Shown here: positions 26,135-35,074 of the stretch, piece by piece
Position numbering within the stretch: position 1 is the first letter of the stretch
How the letters are laid out: the number at the start of each line of letters is the position of its first letter
Assembly: GCA_958448395.1 (NCBI GenBank)
Contig: CAUDDP010000004.1
Coordinates: forward strand, 1 to 64,000
Source of the DNA: an uncultured Oscillospiraceae bacterium
GTDB taxonomy: Bacteria > Bacillota > Clostridia > Oscillospirales > Ruminococcaceae
Direction of reading: 5' to 3'
Length of the DNA stretch: 64,000 bases
Program-made: the position numbers and the translations under genes
The notes under the pieces: generated by a model
What the model saw: only the letters and a program-made list of their open reading frames with translations
Database searches by the model: none
Told to the model about the DNA's origin: nothing

Positions 26135-27222
26135 GCGGACACCACACGCTTTCGCCGCTTCTCTAACAGCAGCGGCAGATACAACAGCAACAGCGATACT
26201 GCCGAAAGCAATACATAAATCCATGGCTTAGAAAATTGTCGGATGTTGCAAAAATACGACGGTATCAATCCGACGAAAATTGCAAATGTCAATGCTCCAA
26301 ACGCCGTTCCCTTTGCCGCTGGAAACTGCATTCCAAGCAGAGAAAGTGTAATCGGCATGGTCATGTTAAACAGGAATACGGCAAGCAGTCCCATCATTGG
26401 TACGGCATTCGCCCCTAAAAAGAGCAATGCACTGCATGTCAACGAAATCAGCACGGTAGGACGAATGCCAAATCGATCTGCTAAAACACCACCGACTGCT
26501 TTTCCCAATACAATTCCCACTGTCATCAGCAATGCAAGCCAACCAGACGACCACGGAAAACAAAATACCGTTCCGGCAAATGACCGCAGCACAACCACCA
26601 AAATACAACACACCGCAAGCAGCAGCGACCAGCTGCCTTTTTCCGGATGAAAAGAAATCAGCTGCTTGATTTGTTTTTGTGCAGTTGTCACATGGCATAA
26701 AATCAACTGGAGCAGCAGTGCAATGACCAGTACCACCGTCATTGCCGACAGCCAGTTCATGCCTTGTCCAGCAACCCATTTTCCGCCGAATACGCCAAAT
26801 GCCCCTGTTGCCACGAAGATTCCAACTGGCTGACAGGCATTTTCCTGATATGCCATTGCTTCCCGTCCGCCACCAACGTGGAAACAGGCATTTCCAACGC
26901 CGAGCAACAAAACCGCTGGTAGCATCGACAGACCGAAAGCCGTTCCAATATAGGCAGCGAGCAGAAACAGCAGTCCAAAGGTCACCATATATCCATTACG
27001 TTGCAGCCAGTCTCCGAAAATACCAACTGGAAGCTGTCCGGCAAAAGCAACAAAATTGTAAAGCACACCATATAACAACCAAGTTTCTGCATACCCCTTC
27101 CAACATGCCGGCATGATAACTTGTACCATATAGTAAATACAGCAGAAGTCCACCAAACAATGCAGCAATGTGTAATAAGAAAGTGCAATTGCTTTGCCAC
27201 GTTTCTCCGACATACAAATCAT
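26131..27222 (-). CDS. Major facilitator superfamily transporter
   Basis: A 363-residue protein with about 11-12 membrane helices. It has an MFS loop-like GIFGDWLQRNGYMVTFG near residues 68-84 and a corresponding DRFGIRPTVLISLT in the second half. It is somewhat reminiscent of Fsr-type (fosmidomycin-resistance) exporters (GNACFHVGGGREAM). AGGAGG lies eight bases before the ATG. The substrate is unknown. Confidence 0.85.
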   Translation of the reverse strand: MICMSEKRGKAIALSYYTLLHCLVDFCCIYYMVQVIMPACWKGYAETWLLYGVLYNFVAFAGQLPVGIFGDWLQRNGYMVTFGLLFLLAAYIGTAFGLSMLPAVLLLGVGNACFHVGGGREAMAYQENACQPVGIFVATGAFGVFGGKWVAGQGMNWLSAMTVVLVIALLLQLILCHVTTAQKQIKQLISFHPEKGSWSLLLAVCCILVVVLRSFAGTVFCFPWSSGWLALLMTVGIVLGKAVGGVLADRFGIRPTVLISLTCSALLFLGANAVPMMGLLAVFLFNMTMPITLSLLGMQFPAAKGTAFGALTFAIFVGLIPSYFCNIRQFSKPWIYVLLSAVSLLLLYLPLLLEKRRKRVVSA

Positions 27223-27335
27223 CCCTTAATCCTCCTTTTTTCGATTTCTATTCCATTATACACCACCTCTATATCATTTGCAACCGTTTTTGGAAATTGT
27301 TCAAATTTTTTATCCAATTCCTCGCTCATTTCCAT
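27219..27335 (-). CDS. Short frame upstream of the MFS gene, possible gene remnant
   Basis: A 38-residue frame (MEMSEELDKKFEQFPKTVAN, then DIEVVYNGIEIEKRRIKG) whose TGA overlaps the MFS start as ATGA. The amino acid pattern looks genuine and seems to extend upstream (DARAFEDIF) until a TGA. It could be a small coupled protein or the 3' end of a decayed gene. Confidence 0.35.
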   Translation of the reverse strand: MEMSEELDKKFEQFPKTVANDIEVVYNGIEIEKRRIKG

Positions 27336-27439
27336 AAAAATATCCTCAAAGGCACGTGCATCACAATATCATCCTTGTTGCTGCACATCTTTGAGGAATT
27401 CTCATTTCAATAAGGGACTTGTCCCATCATGATAGGTAT

Positions 27440-27796
27440 TCAATATCTTCCACTACTCACCCTGACAGGGGAACACCACACCATCGGACTGCCATGTGGA
27501 TCATCTATCACAATCAGCAATGCCACCAGCAGCATCAACGGAGAAAGTACAATGATTGCCAGCAAAGAAAAAACAACATCCCTTACCCGACACAAAACTG
27601 CATACGCTCGCTTCCTCTGCAACAATTCCTTTTCCAAATGAATCTGCTGATGCGTTTTTACAGAAAGTACAGCTTCATTGGATTTTGCTACCCACATCCA
27701 TTTTGTATCCATTGCACACCCCACCTGTTCAAAAAATCCCCCATAGCAAGCAGTCATTTCGCTAAATATACCGTTTTCACCTTTGAACCTCGGCAT
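27440..27796 (-). pseudogene. Truncated exopolysaccharide sugar transferase
   Basis: An N-terminal fragment of a polyprenyl-phosphate glycosyl-1-phosphate transferase. About 70 charged residues lead to the typical membrane hairpin (VRDVVFSLLAIIVLSPLMLL, then VALLIVIDDPHGSP), after which the frame derails and stops. The expected catalytic domain (KFRSM, DELPQ, GPRP motifs) is absent. It follows the CpsB gene with a 20-base overlap, so a capsule operon was cut short here. Confidence 0.6.
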
Positions 27797-28484
27797 TCGT
27801 CAATCTTGTTGCCCGTTCCATCATTTCTGCGGCCTCCTCAGACAACTTCTTTCGCTCCAGCAAATGCAAGGCTGGATGCATATTGATGATACGGCTTGTA
27901 AGATTGTGTGCATCCGTTCCCAGCAGATGGATTTCTTCATCTGCAATCCAACGGAGCAACCGCCGACGTTCCCACCATCCAGTACGAAACAGCGAACCGC
28001 AATTCATCTGTTTATACACCGGCAGTTCCATAACAGCAGTAAAGGTTTTTCTATTCCATAAACGGTAAAACCGCTCAATATGAGCAAATACAATTTGAAC
28101 ATCATTTCGGTTTATGATCGCCTCTATTTCCCCCAGACGAAACCGATTATGATATGGTAATTCCAAAAGCAGCACATTTGTGCCGACGATACAAAGTGGC
28201 TTCAAATCCATATGACACAGTGCACTAGACATTGCAACCTCTGCCCCGAGGCATAACTCCGGAAATGATTTCCCGTTGGTTCTTGCCTGCAAGGCTGCAA
28301 ATGCCCGATTCCGCCGTTGCAGAAACGATGCCACTGATTCTTCTTCACAATAGAAATGTGGTGTCAGTACCACACGCCGAACACCTTGCTCCCACTCTGC
28401 CTGTAGCATAGAAAGAGAGGTGCCCATAGAATCGGATCCATCATCCACTTCAGGCAAAATATGAGAATGAAAGTCAACAATCAT
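27777..28484 (-). CDS. CpsB/YwqE-type PHP-family tyrosine phosphatase
   Basis: A 235-residue Mn-dependent phosphatase. The PHP metal motif DFHSHILPEVDDGS lies at residues 3-16, LTPHFY near 40 and a late TDAHN. It dephosphorylates the BY-kinase encoded just upstream and so controls polysaccharide chain length or export. Confidence 0.92.
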   Translation of the reverse strand: MIVDFHSHILPEVDDGSDSMGTSLSMLQAEWEQGVRRVVLTPHFYCEEESVASFLQRRNRAFAALQARTNGKSFPELCLGAEVAMSSALCHMDLKPLCIVGTNVLLLELPYHNRFRLGEIEAIINRNDVQIVFAHIERFYRLWNRKTFTAVMELPVYKQMNCGSLFRTGWWERRRLLRWIADEEIHLLGTDAHNLTSRIINMHPALHLLERKKLSEEAAEMMERATRLTNAEVQR

Positions 28485-28496
28485 ACGACGCCTTCT

Positions 28497-30062
28497 TTAA
28501 GAAACAGACTGCTTCTTGGAATCTGTCAATGTTTTTGTATTACTTGTGGCCTTTACAGCAGAGCTTGTATAACTCTTATAATCTTTCTTGTAATACTTCT
28601 TATAATAGCCGCCTTGCTTGAAGTCCACTTCTGTCAAAACCATACCTAATACAGGTGCACCTGTCACAGAAATTGCTTGCAAGGCAACATCCACTTCTTT
28701 TGTTGTAGTGACACAGTAACGAGCGACCAACAAAATGCCGCCAATCACTGATGTCAAACCCAATACATCGCTCACTACATTTACCGGTGGGGTATCAATG
28801 ATAATATAATCATATTGGGTTTCTGCCTCCATCAACAGCCCTCTCATCGCAGAGGATGCCAGCAGTTCAGATGGGTTTGGCGGACAAGTTCCCGCCGTCA
28901 AAACGTCCATATTGGGAAGTACATTGAGATGCCTTGTTTCCTGCCACGTTGCCATCTGCCCCAACACTTCTGACAAGCCCACAATATTTTTGAGTTGCAT
29001 CCGCATATGCTGCACAGGCTTCCGCAAGTCGCCGTCAATCAGCAGAACCTTTTTCTCCATCATTGCCAAAGCCATTGCCACATTGGCAGCAGTCAGGCTC
29101 TTACCATCCGATGCATTCGGGCTGGTAATTGCAACGATTTTATGTGCCTGCGGAGCAAGCGAAAACATCAGGTTCGTACGAATCGAACGATATGCTTCAG
29201 AAAATGGAAATGGCAAATCATTTGCACTAAGCAGCATTCCCTGCATTGCAGACTGATTGTTCTTTTTCCGCCGCCGTTTTTTCTTGCCACTGCGTGCTTC
29301 TACCAACTCCGGCACTTCACCCAGATAAGCAAAAGAAAACGATTGAACATCTTCCTCTCCTTTAATCGTTCGATCCAGCAAATGAATCAACACCACAATG
29401 CCAGCAGAAAGTACAAATCCGGCAAGTGCTGCGATCATTGTAATCTTTTTCACATCTGGTGCAGAAGGAGACTGTGGTACTTCTGCATCGCCAATGACCT
29501 CGACAGAACCAGCACCAATAATTCGTATCAGAAAGACAGGTGCAACCTCCGCATAAATATCACAAATTTCAGCAGATACATTGGGATCTTTGGTTTGTAC
29601 AGAAATTTTCAATACTTCCGTATCCCCATCCGCTGCCATGGTAATCGCATTTTTTAATTCCGAAACGGAAACCATACCATTTTTGACTGTAAAACACTTG
29701 GCAATTTCCGTCGCACCAAACTTACTGACCAACTCCATGCCAACCTGTTTTACAACAGTATCATTCTTTAAAATTACAATATAAGTTTCCACTAAGGATT
29801 TGGAAGCCATCAAATCCTGTTGATTAATGACTCCCTTTTCCTCAACAGAATTTCCATTTTTGACATACATATAAGTACTTGCTGTATATTGCAACGGCAG
29901 GTAATATTTTGCATAAGAAAAACCCATTGCACCGAAGCAAAGTGCCACTAATAAAATAACTGGCAGTCGCCGCAGCAACGCCAAAAATAATTTTCCCAAA
30001 TTAATTCTTGTTTTCTCTCCCCATTTTTCTTTTCTTTTTGCATTGATACTTTCCACTTTCAC
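28497..30062 (-). CDS. Fused Wzz-like adaptor and BY-family tyrosine kinase
   Basis: About 521 residues. The likely start is the GTG at 30062 after GGAAAGGA; the longer frame to 30140 has no site, and GTG 30056 is also possible. Two membrane helices (about residues 27-47 and 200-220) enclose a Wzz domain. The cytoplasmic kinase has Walker A SPNASDGKSLTAANVAMA, Walker A' LLIDGDLRKP and Walker B YDYIIIDTPP. A Tyr-rich tail (GGYYKKYYKKDYKSY) is the autophosphorylation cluster. It initiates a polysaccharide operon whose later genes are missing. Confidence 0.9.
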   Translation of the reverse strand: MKVESINAKRKEKWGEKTRINLGKLFLALLRRLPVILLVALCFGAMGFSYAKYYLPLQYTASTYMYVKNGNSVEEKGVINQQDLMASKSLVETYIVILKNDTVVKQVGMELVSKFGATEIAKCFTVKNGMVSVSELKNAITMAADGDTEVLKISVQTKDPNVSAEICDIYAEVAPVFLIRIIGAGSVEVIGDAEVPQSPSAPDVKKITMIAALAGFVLSAGIVVLIHLLDRTIKGEEDVQSFSFAYLGEVPELVEARSGKKKRRRKKNNQSAMQGMLLSANDLPFPFSEAYRSIRTNLMFSLAPQAHKIVAITSPNASDGKSLTAANVAMALAMMEKKVLLIDGDLRKPVQHMRMQLKNIVGLSEVLGQMATWQETRHLNVLPNMDVLTAGTCPPNPSELLASSAMRGLLMEAETQYDYIIIDTPPVNVVSDVLGLTSVIGGILLVARYCVTTTKEVDVALQAISVTGAPVLGMVLTEVDFKQGGYYKKYYKKDYKSYTSSAVKATSNTKTLTDSKKQSVS

Positions 30063-30159
30063 ATGTTCCTTTCCGATTTTTGATTGCTTTTCAAAAATTC
30101 CAAAAAACAGAAATGAAATCCTATTTAAAAAGCAAAGCATTCCTTACGATTTTTCTCTT

Positions 30160-30188
30160 ATCATACCATGCTTCACCTTATTTGTCAA
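30160..30188 (-). promoter_or_regulatory. Promoter of the BY-kinase operon
   Basis: On the minus strand TTGACA (30188-30183) and TATGAT (30165-30160) with a 17-bp spacer. Confidence 0.75.
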
Positions 30189-30680
30189 CTCTTCTGATTT
30201 TTTAGGATACGGCGTTTCAACAGGGAACCTTATGCAAATAGAAAATAAAAACTTCTTTTTTAAAGGAATAAATATTGATATTTTTGTTTCACCTTTCATA
30301 AATCAGAATGTCAATTTTAATATTGAGAAATGCTTAGAAAGACTTTGCGACAATGCCATTCACATCACAACTTGTTTATATATTGAAATATCGCACTATT
30401 TGAGCGTAGTTAATCATGTTTGAAGAAAAACCTGTCATGCTATAAAAAGAAATTATAAATATGATTTGGATATTGTTGCTTTATGCAATTTTCCTTCTAT
30501 AAAATCAAGGGTCTTTCTCCAAATATACTTATTTTTCAATTGATCCTATTATAACATGCCTTCATGGAATTGTCAATAATATTCAAGGAAAAAATTTTAA
30601 TTTTATGAATATATCAAAAAGTTTTTTATAAAATTGTGTGATTTTTAGTAAAAATAAAACCAAGGTTTTCTAAATACACG
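30189..30680. other. AT-rich gene-free stretch, nothing recognised
   Basis: About 490 bases, very AT-rich. A plus-strand frame here (ending 30423) has poor codon character and is rejected. No repeat copy or strong hairpin was seen. Confidence 0.5.
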
Positions 30681-30714
30681 AAAAACTCCACGAAAATGGC
30701 GTATTTTCGTGGAG
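30681..30714 (-). terminator. rplM-rpsI operon terminator
   Basis: CTCCACGAAAAT (30686-30697) and ATTTTCGTGGAG (30703-30714) are perfectly complementary with a 5-base loop. Read on the minus strand the stem is followed by TTTTT. Confidence 0.92.
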
Positions 30715-30742
30715 CTTTTGTAGCTTTGAAATTGTTGAAAAC

Positions 30743-31144
30743 TTATCTCTTGCTGAACTGCGGTGCACGACGAGCAGCTTTGAGACCATATTTCTTTCTT
30801 TCCTTCATTCTCGGGTCACGAGTCAGGAAACCAGCCTTCTTCAGAGCCGGACGCAATTCCGGATTGAATTCCAGCAAAGCTCTTGCAATACCGTGACGGA
30901 TTGCACCAGCCTGACCAGTCACGCCGCCACCCATTACGGTGCAGATGACATCCATGCTTTCCAGATTTTCGGTCAGTGCAAGTGGCTGGCGAACGATCAA
31001 CTTCAAGGTATCCAGACCAAAGTAGTCATCAATGCCTCTGCCGTTGATGGTGATATTGCCGCTGCCCGGATATAGACGAACTCTTGCTACAGAGTGCTTT
31101 CTTCTACCGGTACCGTAATAATATTTTACCTTAGATTCGTACAT
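30743..31144 (-). CDS. rpsI: Ribosomal protein uS9
   Basis: A 133-residue small-subunit protein. It has the typical YYGTGRRKHSVARVRLYPG start, ICTVMGGGVTGQAGAIRHGI in the middle and the conserved basic tail ending in FSKR that reaches the P site. It is 18 bases behind rplM, its usual partner. Confidence 0.98.
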   Translation of the reverse strand: MYESKVKYYYGTGRRKHSVARVRLYPGSGNITINGRGIDDYFGLDTLKLIVRQPLALTENLESMDVICTVMGGGVTGQAGAIRHGIARALLEFNPELRPALKKAGFLTRDPRMKERKKYGLKAARRAPQFSKR

Positions 31145-31162
31145 TTGAGAACACTCCTTTCT

Positions 31163-31591
31163 TTAAAACTCGCAAACTTCTGGTTTCTGTGCAGCCTGCT
31201 TATGCTCAGCACCCTTATAGGTACGGAGACGTGTCAGCTGTGCAGCACCCTGCGAATTGTGCGGGAGCATACCCTTAATGGCGATCTGCATTGCTTCATC
31301 AGACCGTTCTTCCATCATTACTTTATACTGTGTCTGCTTCAGACCGCCAATCCAGCCGCTATGACGGTAATAATATTTCTGTTCCAGCTTCTTACCAGTC
31401 AAAACAGCCTGATCACAGTTGATTACAATTACAAAATCACCGCAGTCCACGTGCGGAGCAAATGTCGGCTTATGCTTACCACGGAGAATATGAGCTGCCT
31501 TTGCAGCGACACGACCCAGCGGCTTTCCTGCTGCGTCAATGATATACCACTTGCGGCTTACTTCACCGGCTTTTGGCATCGTTGTTGCCAT
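31163..31591 (-). CDS. rplM: Ribosomal protein uL13
   Basis: A 142-residue large-subunit protein with RKWYIIDAAGKPLGRVAAKA and the signature MLPHNSQGAAQLTRLRTYKG. AGGAGG precedes the ATG. It is the first gene of the rplM-rpsI operon. Confidence 0.98.
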   Translation of the reverse strand: MATTMPKAGEVSRKWYIIDAAGKPLGRVAAKAAHILRGKHKPTFAPHVDCGDFVIVINCDQAVLTGKKLEQKYYYRHSGWIGGLKQTQYKVMMEERSDEAMQIAIKGMLPHNSQGAAQLTRLRTYKGAEHKQAAQKPEVCEF

Positions 31592-31722
31592 AGTAAATTC
31601 CTCCTATATTTTCATGCTTTGATCCGTTTCTGCAACAAAAAACAGAACGGGAGACAGAGGGCAGTTGGGTTAGGCTGCACCGCCGGCTTCCGCAAGCTAT
31701 CACCGGTCTCTCTGACACTACG
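31592..31722 (-). promoter_or_regulatory. Probable L13 ribosomal-protein leader
   Basis: About 130 bases of transcribed leader lie between the rplM promoter and ATG. They include pairable blocks GACCGGTGATAGC / GCCGGCGGTGC and CGTTCTG...CAGAAACG. Firmicutes rplM-rpsI operons often carry an autoregulatory L13 leader; the assignment rests on position and pairing, not on a covariance match. Confidence 0.5.
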
Positions 31723-31728
31723 AATCTT

Positions 31729-31757
31729 ATTATACAAAATTTTTAGCGGTTTGTCAA
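31729..31757 (-). promoter_or_regulatory. rplM-rpsI promoter
   Basis: Perfect TTGACA (31757-31752), 17 bp, TATAAT (31734-31729) on the minus strand. Confidence 0.9.
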
Positions 31758-31820
31758 GGGGAAAAGAGGGGAAAAATCGAAAAAGTTATAAAAATTTATA
31801 AGGAAATCCTCCCATGCAAG

Positions 31821-31860
31821 AAAACAGAGCAAAACCGCATCAAGCAGTCTCACTCTGTTC
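31821..31860 (-). terminator. Terminator of the dockerin-only gene
   Basis: AACAGAG (31823-31829) pairs with CTCTGTT (31853-31859). On the minus strand a TTTTCTTG run follows. Confidence 0.6.
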
Positions 31861-31881
31861 TTGTTCTATTCATCGTTTCTC

Positions 31882-32883
31882 TTACCGATATATCGGAACC
31901 TGTGGATTGCTATCAAGACCGCCCCATTTAAAACTTTCTATCACATCTGGTACGACAGATTGTCCTGAAGCATACGTAGTATAATAATGCAAAATCAGTA
32001 CTGCATCATTTACAGTAATTTCTCCGTCCTTATCCATATCGGCTCTTTCAAGGAAATCCTTTTCATAAGAAGCAGAAATTCCTGTAGACAATCCAGCCGA
32101 TTTCTGGGCATAGTAACTCAAAACAACTACAGCATCTTCAACATCAAGTGTGCCAGAGTCATACACATCACCGCGTATTGGTGTGAAGCCCTTTATAATG
32201 GCTTCTACATCAAGCATATTGATTTCTCCATTATCATCCACATCTGCCAACTCGAAAATCCGTGCATTTTCCTCGGCATCTTCACTGAAAACCGGATTCA
32301 GCCCCGCTACCTTATCTGTATAATACTGTAATACGATTTTCGCATCTGCTGTATCCAGAATTCCATCTCCATTGATATCGCCCTGCTTTGGCGTATAATT
32401 TGCCTGAATCAGTTCTGCATCCGCAAGTGTAATGGCACCGTCCCCGTCCATATCGGCTGCCTGCAAAAAAGCAGCACTAGGGGCATCGGTTCTTTCTCCG
32501 CTTGCAACTGCTGCACAGTATTCCTGAACACAAATCACATCCGCAGGGTCTACATTACCGCTATATGTAACGTCGCCCTTTCTTGGAGAAAAATGAGAGA
32601 GAAGCAGTTCCCAATCACTCATGTTAATGCTTCCATCTGCATTCAAATCTGCCAACTGAAAAAGCCGTGCATTTTCTTCTGCATCTTCGCTGAAATATGG
32701 ATTCGACATCGCTACATTTTTTGTATAGTATTCCATTATCGTTCTGCCATCCAAATAATCCACATAGCCATCCTCATTGACATCCCCAATCAGCGGAGTG
32801 ACATCTTCCGCAGATACTGCAAACATCGGCAAGGTTGTCACTGTCAGAGAAAATGCTGCCAACATGCTTGTTATTTTTTTCAT
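31882..32883 (-). CDS. Secreted protein of four tandem dockerin-like modules
   Basis: 333 residues. After a signal peptide (1-25, ending AVSAED) come four modules of about 68-70 residues, each opening with a GDV/GDI calcium loop and closing with a second DxDxDGxIxxxD loop: LIGDVNEDGYVD/ADLNADGSINMSD, GDVTYSGNVDPAD/ADMDGDGAITLAD, GDINGDGILDTAD/ADVDDNGEINMLD and GDVYDSGTLDVED/ADMDKDGEITVND. Modules 1 and 3 share a NP.FSEDAEENAR insert. There is no enzyme, linker or anchor domain. It may be a soluble multivalent cohesin ligand or an EF-hand-like calcium-binding surface protein. Confidence 0.85.
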   Translation of the reverse strand: MKKITSMLAAFSLTVTTLPMFAVSAEDVTPLIGDVNEDGYVDYLDGRTIMEYYTKNVAMSNPYFSEDAEENARLFQLADLNADGSINMSDWELLLSHFSPRKGDVTYSGNVDPADVICVQEYCAAVASGERTDAPSAAFLQAADMDGDGAITLADAELIQANYTPKQGDINGDGILDTADAKIVLQYYTDKVAGLNPVFSEDAEENARIFELADVDDNGEINMLDVEAIIKGFTPIRGDVYDSGTLDVEDAVVVLSYYAQKSAGLSTGISASYEKDFLERADMDKDGEITVNDAVLILHYYTTYASGQSVVPDVIESFKWGGLDSNPQVPIYR

Positions 32884-33116
32884 AACGCAAAACTCCCTTT
32901 CTAAAACGCCTTTATCACGGAACTGTTTCTGTTTTTACCTGTATTGTACCAATCAAAGTTTCAACTGAAAGTGCCACTGTCATTACTATGCAGAGACCCC
33001 CGCAACAAACTTACTCCAATTCCTCATGATAAATTTTCCTTTTTATTGCTTTCTGTTAATTTCCACAAATCTTTAAAATCTGTTGTACATTAGTTACAAA
33101 AACTTATATTATAATT

Positions 33117-33145
33117 ATTGTACTACATGCTTCTAAATTTGTCAA
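33117..33145 (-). promoter_or_regulatory. Promoter of the dockerin-only gene
   Basis: TTGACA (33145-33140), 17 bp, TACAAT (33122-33117) on the minus strand, giving a leader of about 225 bases before the ATG. That leader has no frame; a regulatory element in it is possible but was not identified. Confidence 0.75.
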
Positions 33146-33195
33146 GTTATTTTCCAGTTAATTTTCAAGTTTTTATTAGACTTCTTAAAAAGAAA

Positions 33196-33237
33196 AGTCT
33201 ATTTTCTTTTTATCTTCACAAAAAAAGAAAATAGACT
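33196..33237 (-). terminator. Terminator of the C39-like protease gene
   Basis: AGTCTATTTTCTTTT (33196-33210) and AAAAGAAAATAGACT (33223-33237) are perfectly complementary over 15 bp, with T-runs on the minus strand. Confidence 0.88.
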
Positions 33238-33257
33238 ATATTGATTTTATTTAATGA

Positions 33258-33890
33258 TTATTTTTCTTTCAAATAACGAATCGACTGCATTTGATTTCCA
33301 TATTCCGATAATGGCACTATCTGTTTCTCCTTCTGCATGGGATCCATACACCAATACATCCCATCCTGACTGCCTACCAGCAATACAAAATGCGTACTCC
33401 CAGTCTTTGTTTGCACACATGCAATTGGGTAGTAGCCTTGCTCCAGCAGGGAATCCAGCTCTTTTTCCTCCAGTTCGTCTGTCTCTTTCCGTACAGTTGT
33501 AACATTTAACATATCTTCCAATGCATACCACAGCAAATTCCCTTCTGCATCATAGACTTGATGATCGGAGAAGAACTGATTCAATGTTTTCGGATTCACA
33601 TCGGTATGCAGTTCTTCCCACTCCATCCCCTGCATCTGTACCACAGCAGCAAGGCAAGTCGTCAAACAACCAGAATCCCCCATATGATACACAGAATCCC
33701 CCAGCGGGTCATCTTTCCAACGTGTATCTTTTTGATAATAGTATACAACATTATCAGAAGGATACTCCACCGATGGTGTCATGCTCTCTCCATTGTGCTG
33801 CTTGTACAAATAAACTGCGGAAATACCAGCAATGAAAACCACTGCGAGCAATAGCACGCAAAAAATACGTCTGCGTCTCCTCAAAAGCAT
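33258..33890 (-). CDS. Membrane-anchored C39-like cysteine peptidase
   Basis: 210 residues. An N-terminal Arg-rich stretch and membrane helix (FCVLLLAVVFIAGISAVYLY) place the rest outside the cell. The papain-like C39-type fold is suggested by YYQKDTRWKDDPLG, the Cys in DSGCLTTCLAAV (about residue 75) and the His in STHFVLLVGSQDG (about 167), with a following Asp in MDP. It could cleave or bind peptides at the cell surface; the substrate is unknown. Confidence 0.7.
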   Translation of the reverse strand: MLLRRRRRIFCVLLLAVVFIAGISAVYLYKQHNGESMTPSVEYPSDNVVYYYQKDTRWKDDPLGDSVYHMGDSGCLTTCLAAVVQMQGMEWEELHTDVNPKTLNQFFSDHQVYDAEGNLLWYALEDMLNVTTVRKETDELEEKELDSLLEQGYYPIACVQTKTGSTHFVLLVGSQDGMYWCMDPMQKEKQIVPLSEYGNQMQSIRYLKEK

Positions 33891-33918
33891 GGCATACTCC
33901 TCTCAAACAGGCAATTCT

Positions 33919-35016
33919 TTACCGTTCTAACAGCAATCTTTCATTACAATATTCACACTCTAACAGGGTATCGCCCAGCACCAAAAAGCTCTTCGGCAGA
34001 TAGGATTCTGTGCAGGTAATGCAATTCGGATTCTTACAAGCTGCCCCATTCACTGTTCTTCCACGCAGCAATACCGTTGGGTTATCCTTCTTATTTAAAT
34101 CCAGCATCCGGATAATCAATGCCATCCGCACATACATGCCATAGCGTGCCTGATTAAAATACATCGCTCTTGGATCTTCATCCACTGCTACCTCAATCTC
34201 GTCCACTCTTGGCAGCGGATGCAGAATAATCATATCCGGCTTTGCGGCTTTCAGTTTCTTCACCGTTAATATATATGTATCCTTCTGTGCCAGATATGCC
34301 TCTCGGCTTGCAAACCGCTCCTGTTGAATGCGTGTCATGTACAGAACATCCAGCTCCGGCAATACTTCCTCCAGAGAAGAAACCTCCCGGAACGGACAGC
34401 CGCTTGCTGTCAAAATATCTTTCACATAAGATGGCAGTTTCAGTTCCGGTGTGGAAATCAGAATGAACTGATTGCCCTCAAAACACGTCATCGCTTTAAT
34501 GAGCGAATGTACGGTTCTGCCGTTAATCAAATCCCCACAAAGCCCGATGGTCAAATGATCCAGCCGTCCTTTTTCACATTTCAGGGTAAGCAAATCTGTC
34601 AGCGTCTGCGTTGGGTGCAGATGTCCGCTATCACCGGCATTGATCACCGGACAGTCCGCAGACATTGCCGCAGCCTTTGCCGCACCAGCAACCGGATGCC
34701 GCATGACCAGAATGTCTGCGTAGTTGCTGACAATTTTCGTCGTATCCTTCAGTGTTTCGCCCTTGGAAACGGAAGAGTTTGCCGGATTATCAAATCCAAT
34801 CAATCGACCGCCCAAACGCAGCATAGCAGTCTGGAAGGACATCTGTGTTCTGGTAGACGGTTCATAAAACAGCGTTGCCATAATTTTATTGTGGCATGCT
34901 CCAGAATAGACCTCTGGATTGTTCTTAATTTTCTCCCCTAAATCGACTACCTCTTTCCACCAGGCAACTGGATAGTCATTCAAGTCAATGAGATGCGGGT
35001 GCTTGGATGTCGTCAT
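33919..35016 (-). CDS. pyrB: Aspartate carbamoyltransferase with C-terminal zinc module
   Basis: A 365-residue enzyme that makes N-carbamoyl-aspartate in pyrimidine synthesis. The start at 35016 follows AGGAGG. The catalytic part has the carbamoyl-phosphate motif FYEPSTRTQMSF, the mobile loop region SSVSKGETLKDT, MRHPVAGAA and ILHPLPRVDEI. The last 39 residues carry CKNPNCITC and CEYC, closely resembling the zinc-binding C-terminal domain of the regulatory chain PyrI (CPNSNCIS...CKYC), but the nucleotide-binding PyrI domain is absent. It lies in a run with an HD protein and asnB. Confidence 0.93.
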   Translation of the reverse strand: MTTSKHPHLIDLNDYPVAWWKEVVDLGEKIKNNPEVYSGACHNKIMATLFYEPSTRTQMSFQTAMLRLGGRLIGFDNPANSSVSKGETLKDTTKIVSNYADILVMRHPVAGAAKAAAMSADCPVINAGDSGHLHPTQTLTDLLTLKCEKGRLDHLTIGLCGDLINGRTVHSLIKAMTCFEGNQFILISTPELKLPSYVKDILTASGCPFREVSSLEEVLPELDVLYMTRIQQERFASREAYLAQKDTYILTVKKLKAAKPDMIILHPLPRVDEIEVAVDEDPRAMYFNQARYGMYVRMALIIRMLDLNKKDNPTVLLRGRTVNGAACKNPNCITCTESYLPKSFLVLGDTLLECEYCNERLLLER

Positions 35017-35074
35017 GATAATAAATCCTCCTACTATTATAATAACAGGGGAAGACAAGCCTCCCCTGTAATGG

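Noticed and set aside
30043..30423. Plus-strand frame of 126 codons before rpsI
   Set aside because: It overlaps the antisense of the BY-kinase start and the kinase promoter, is composed of AT-rich codons and has no recognisable pattern.
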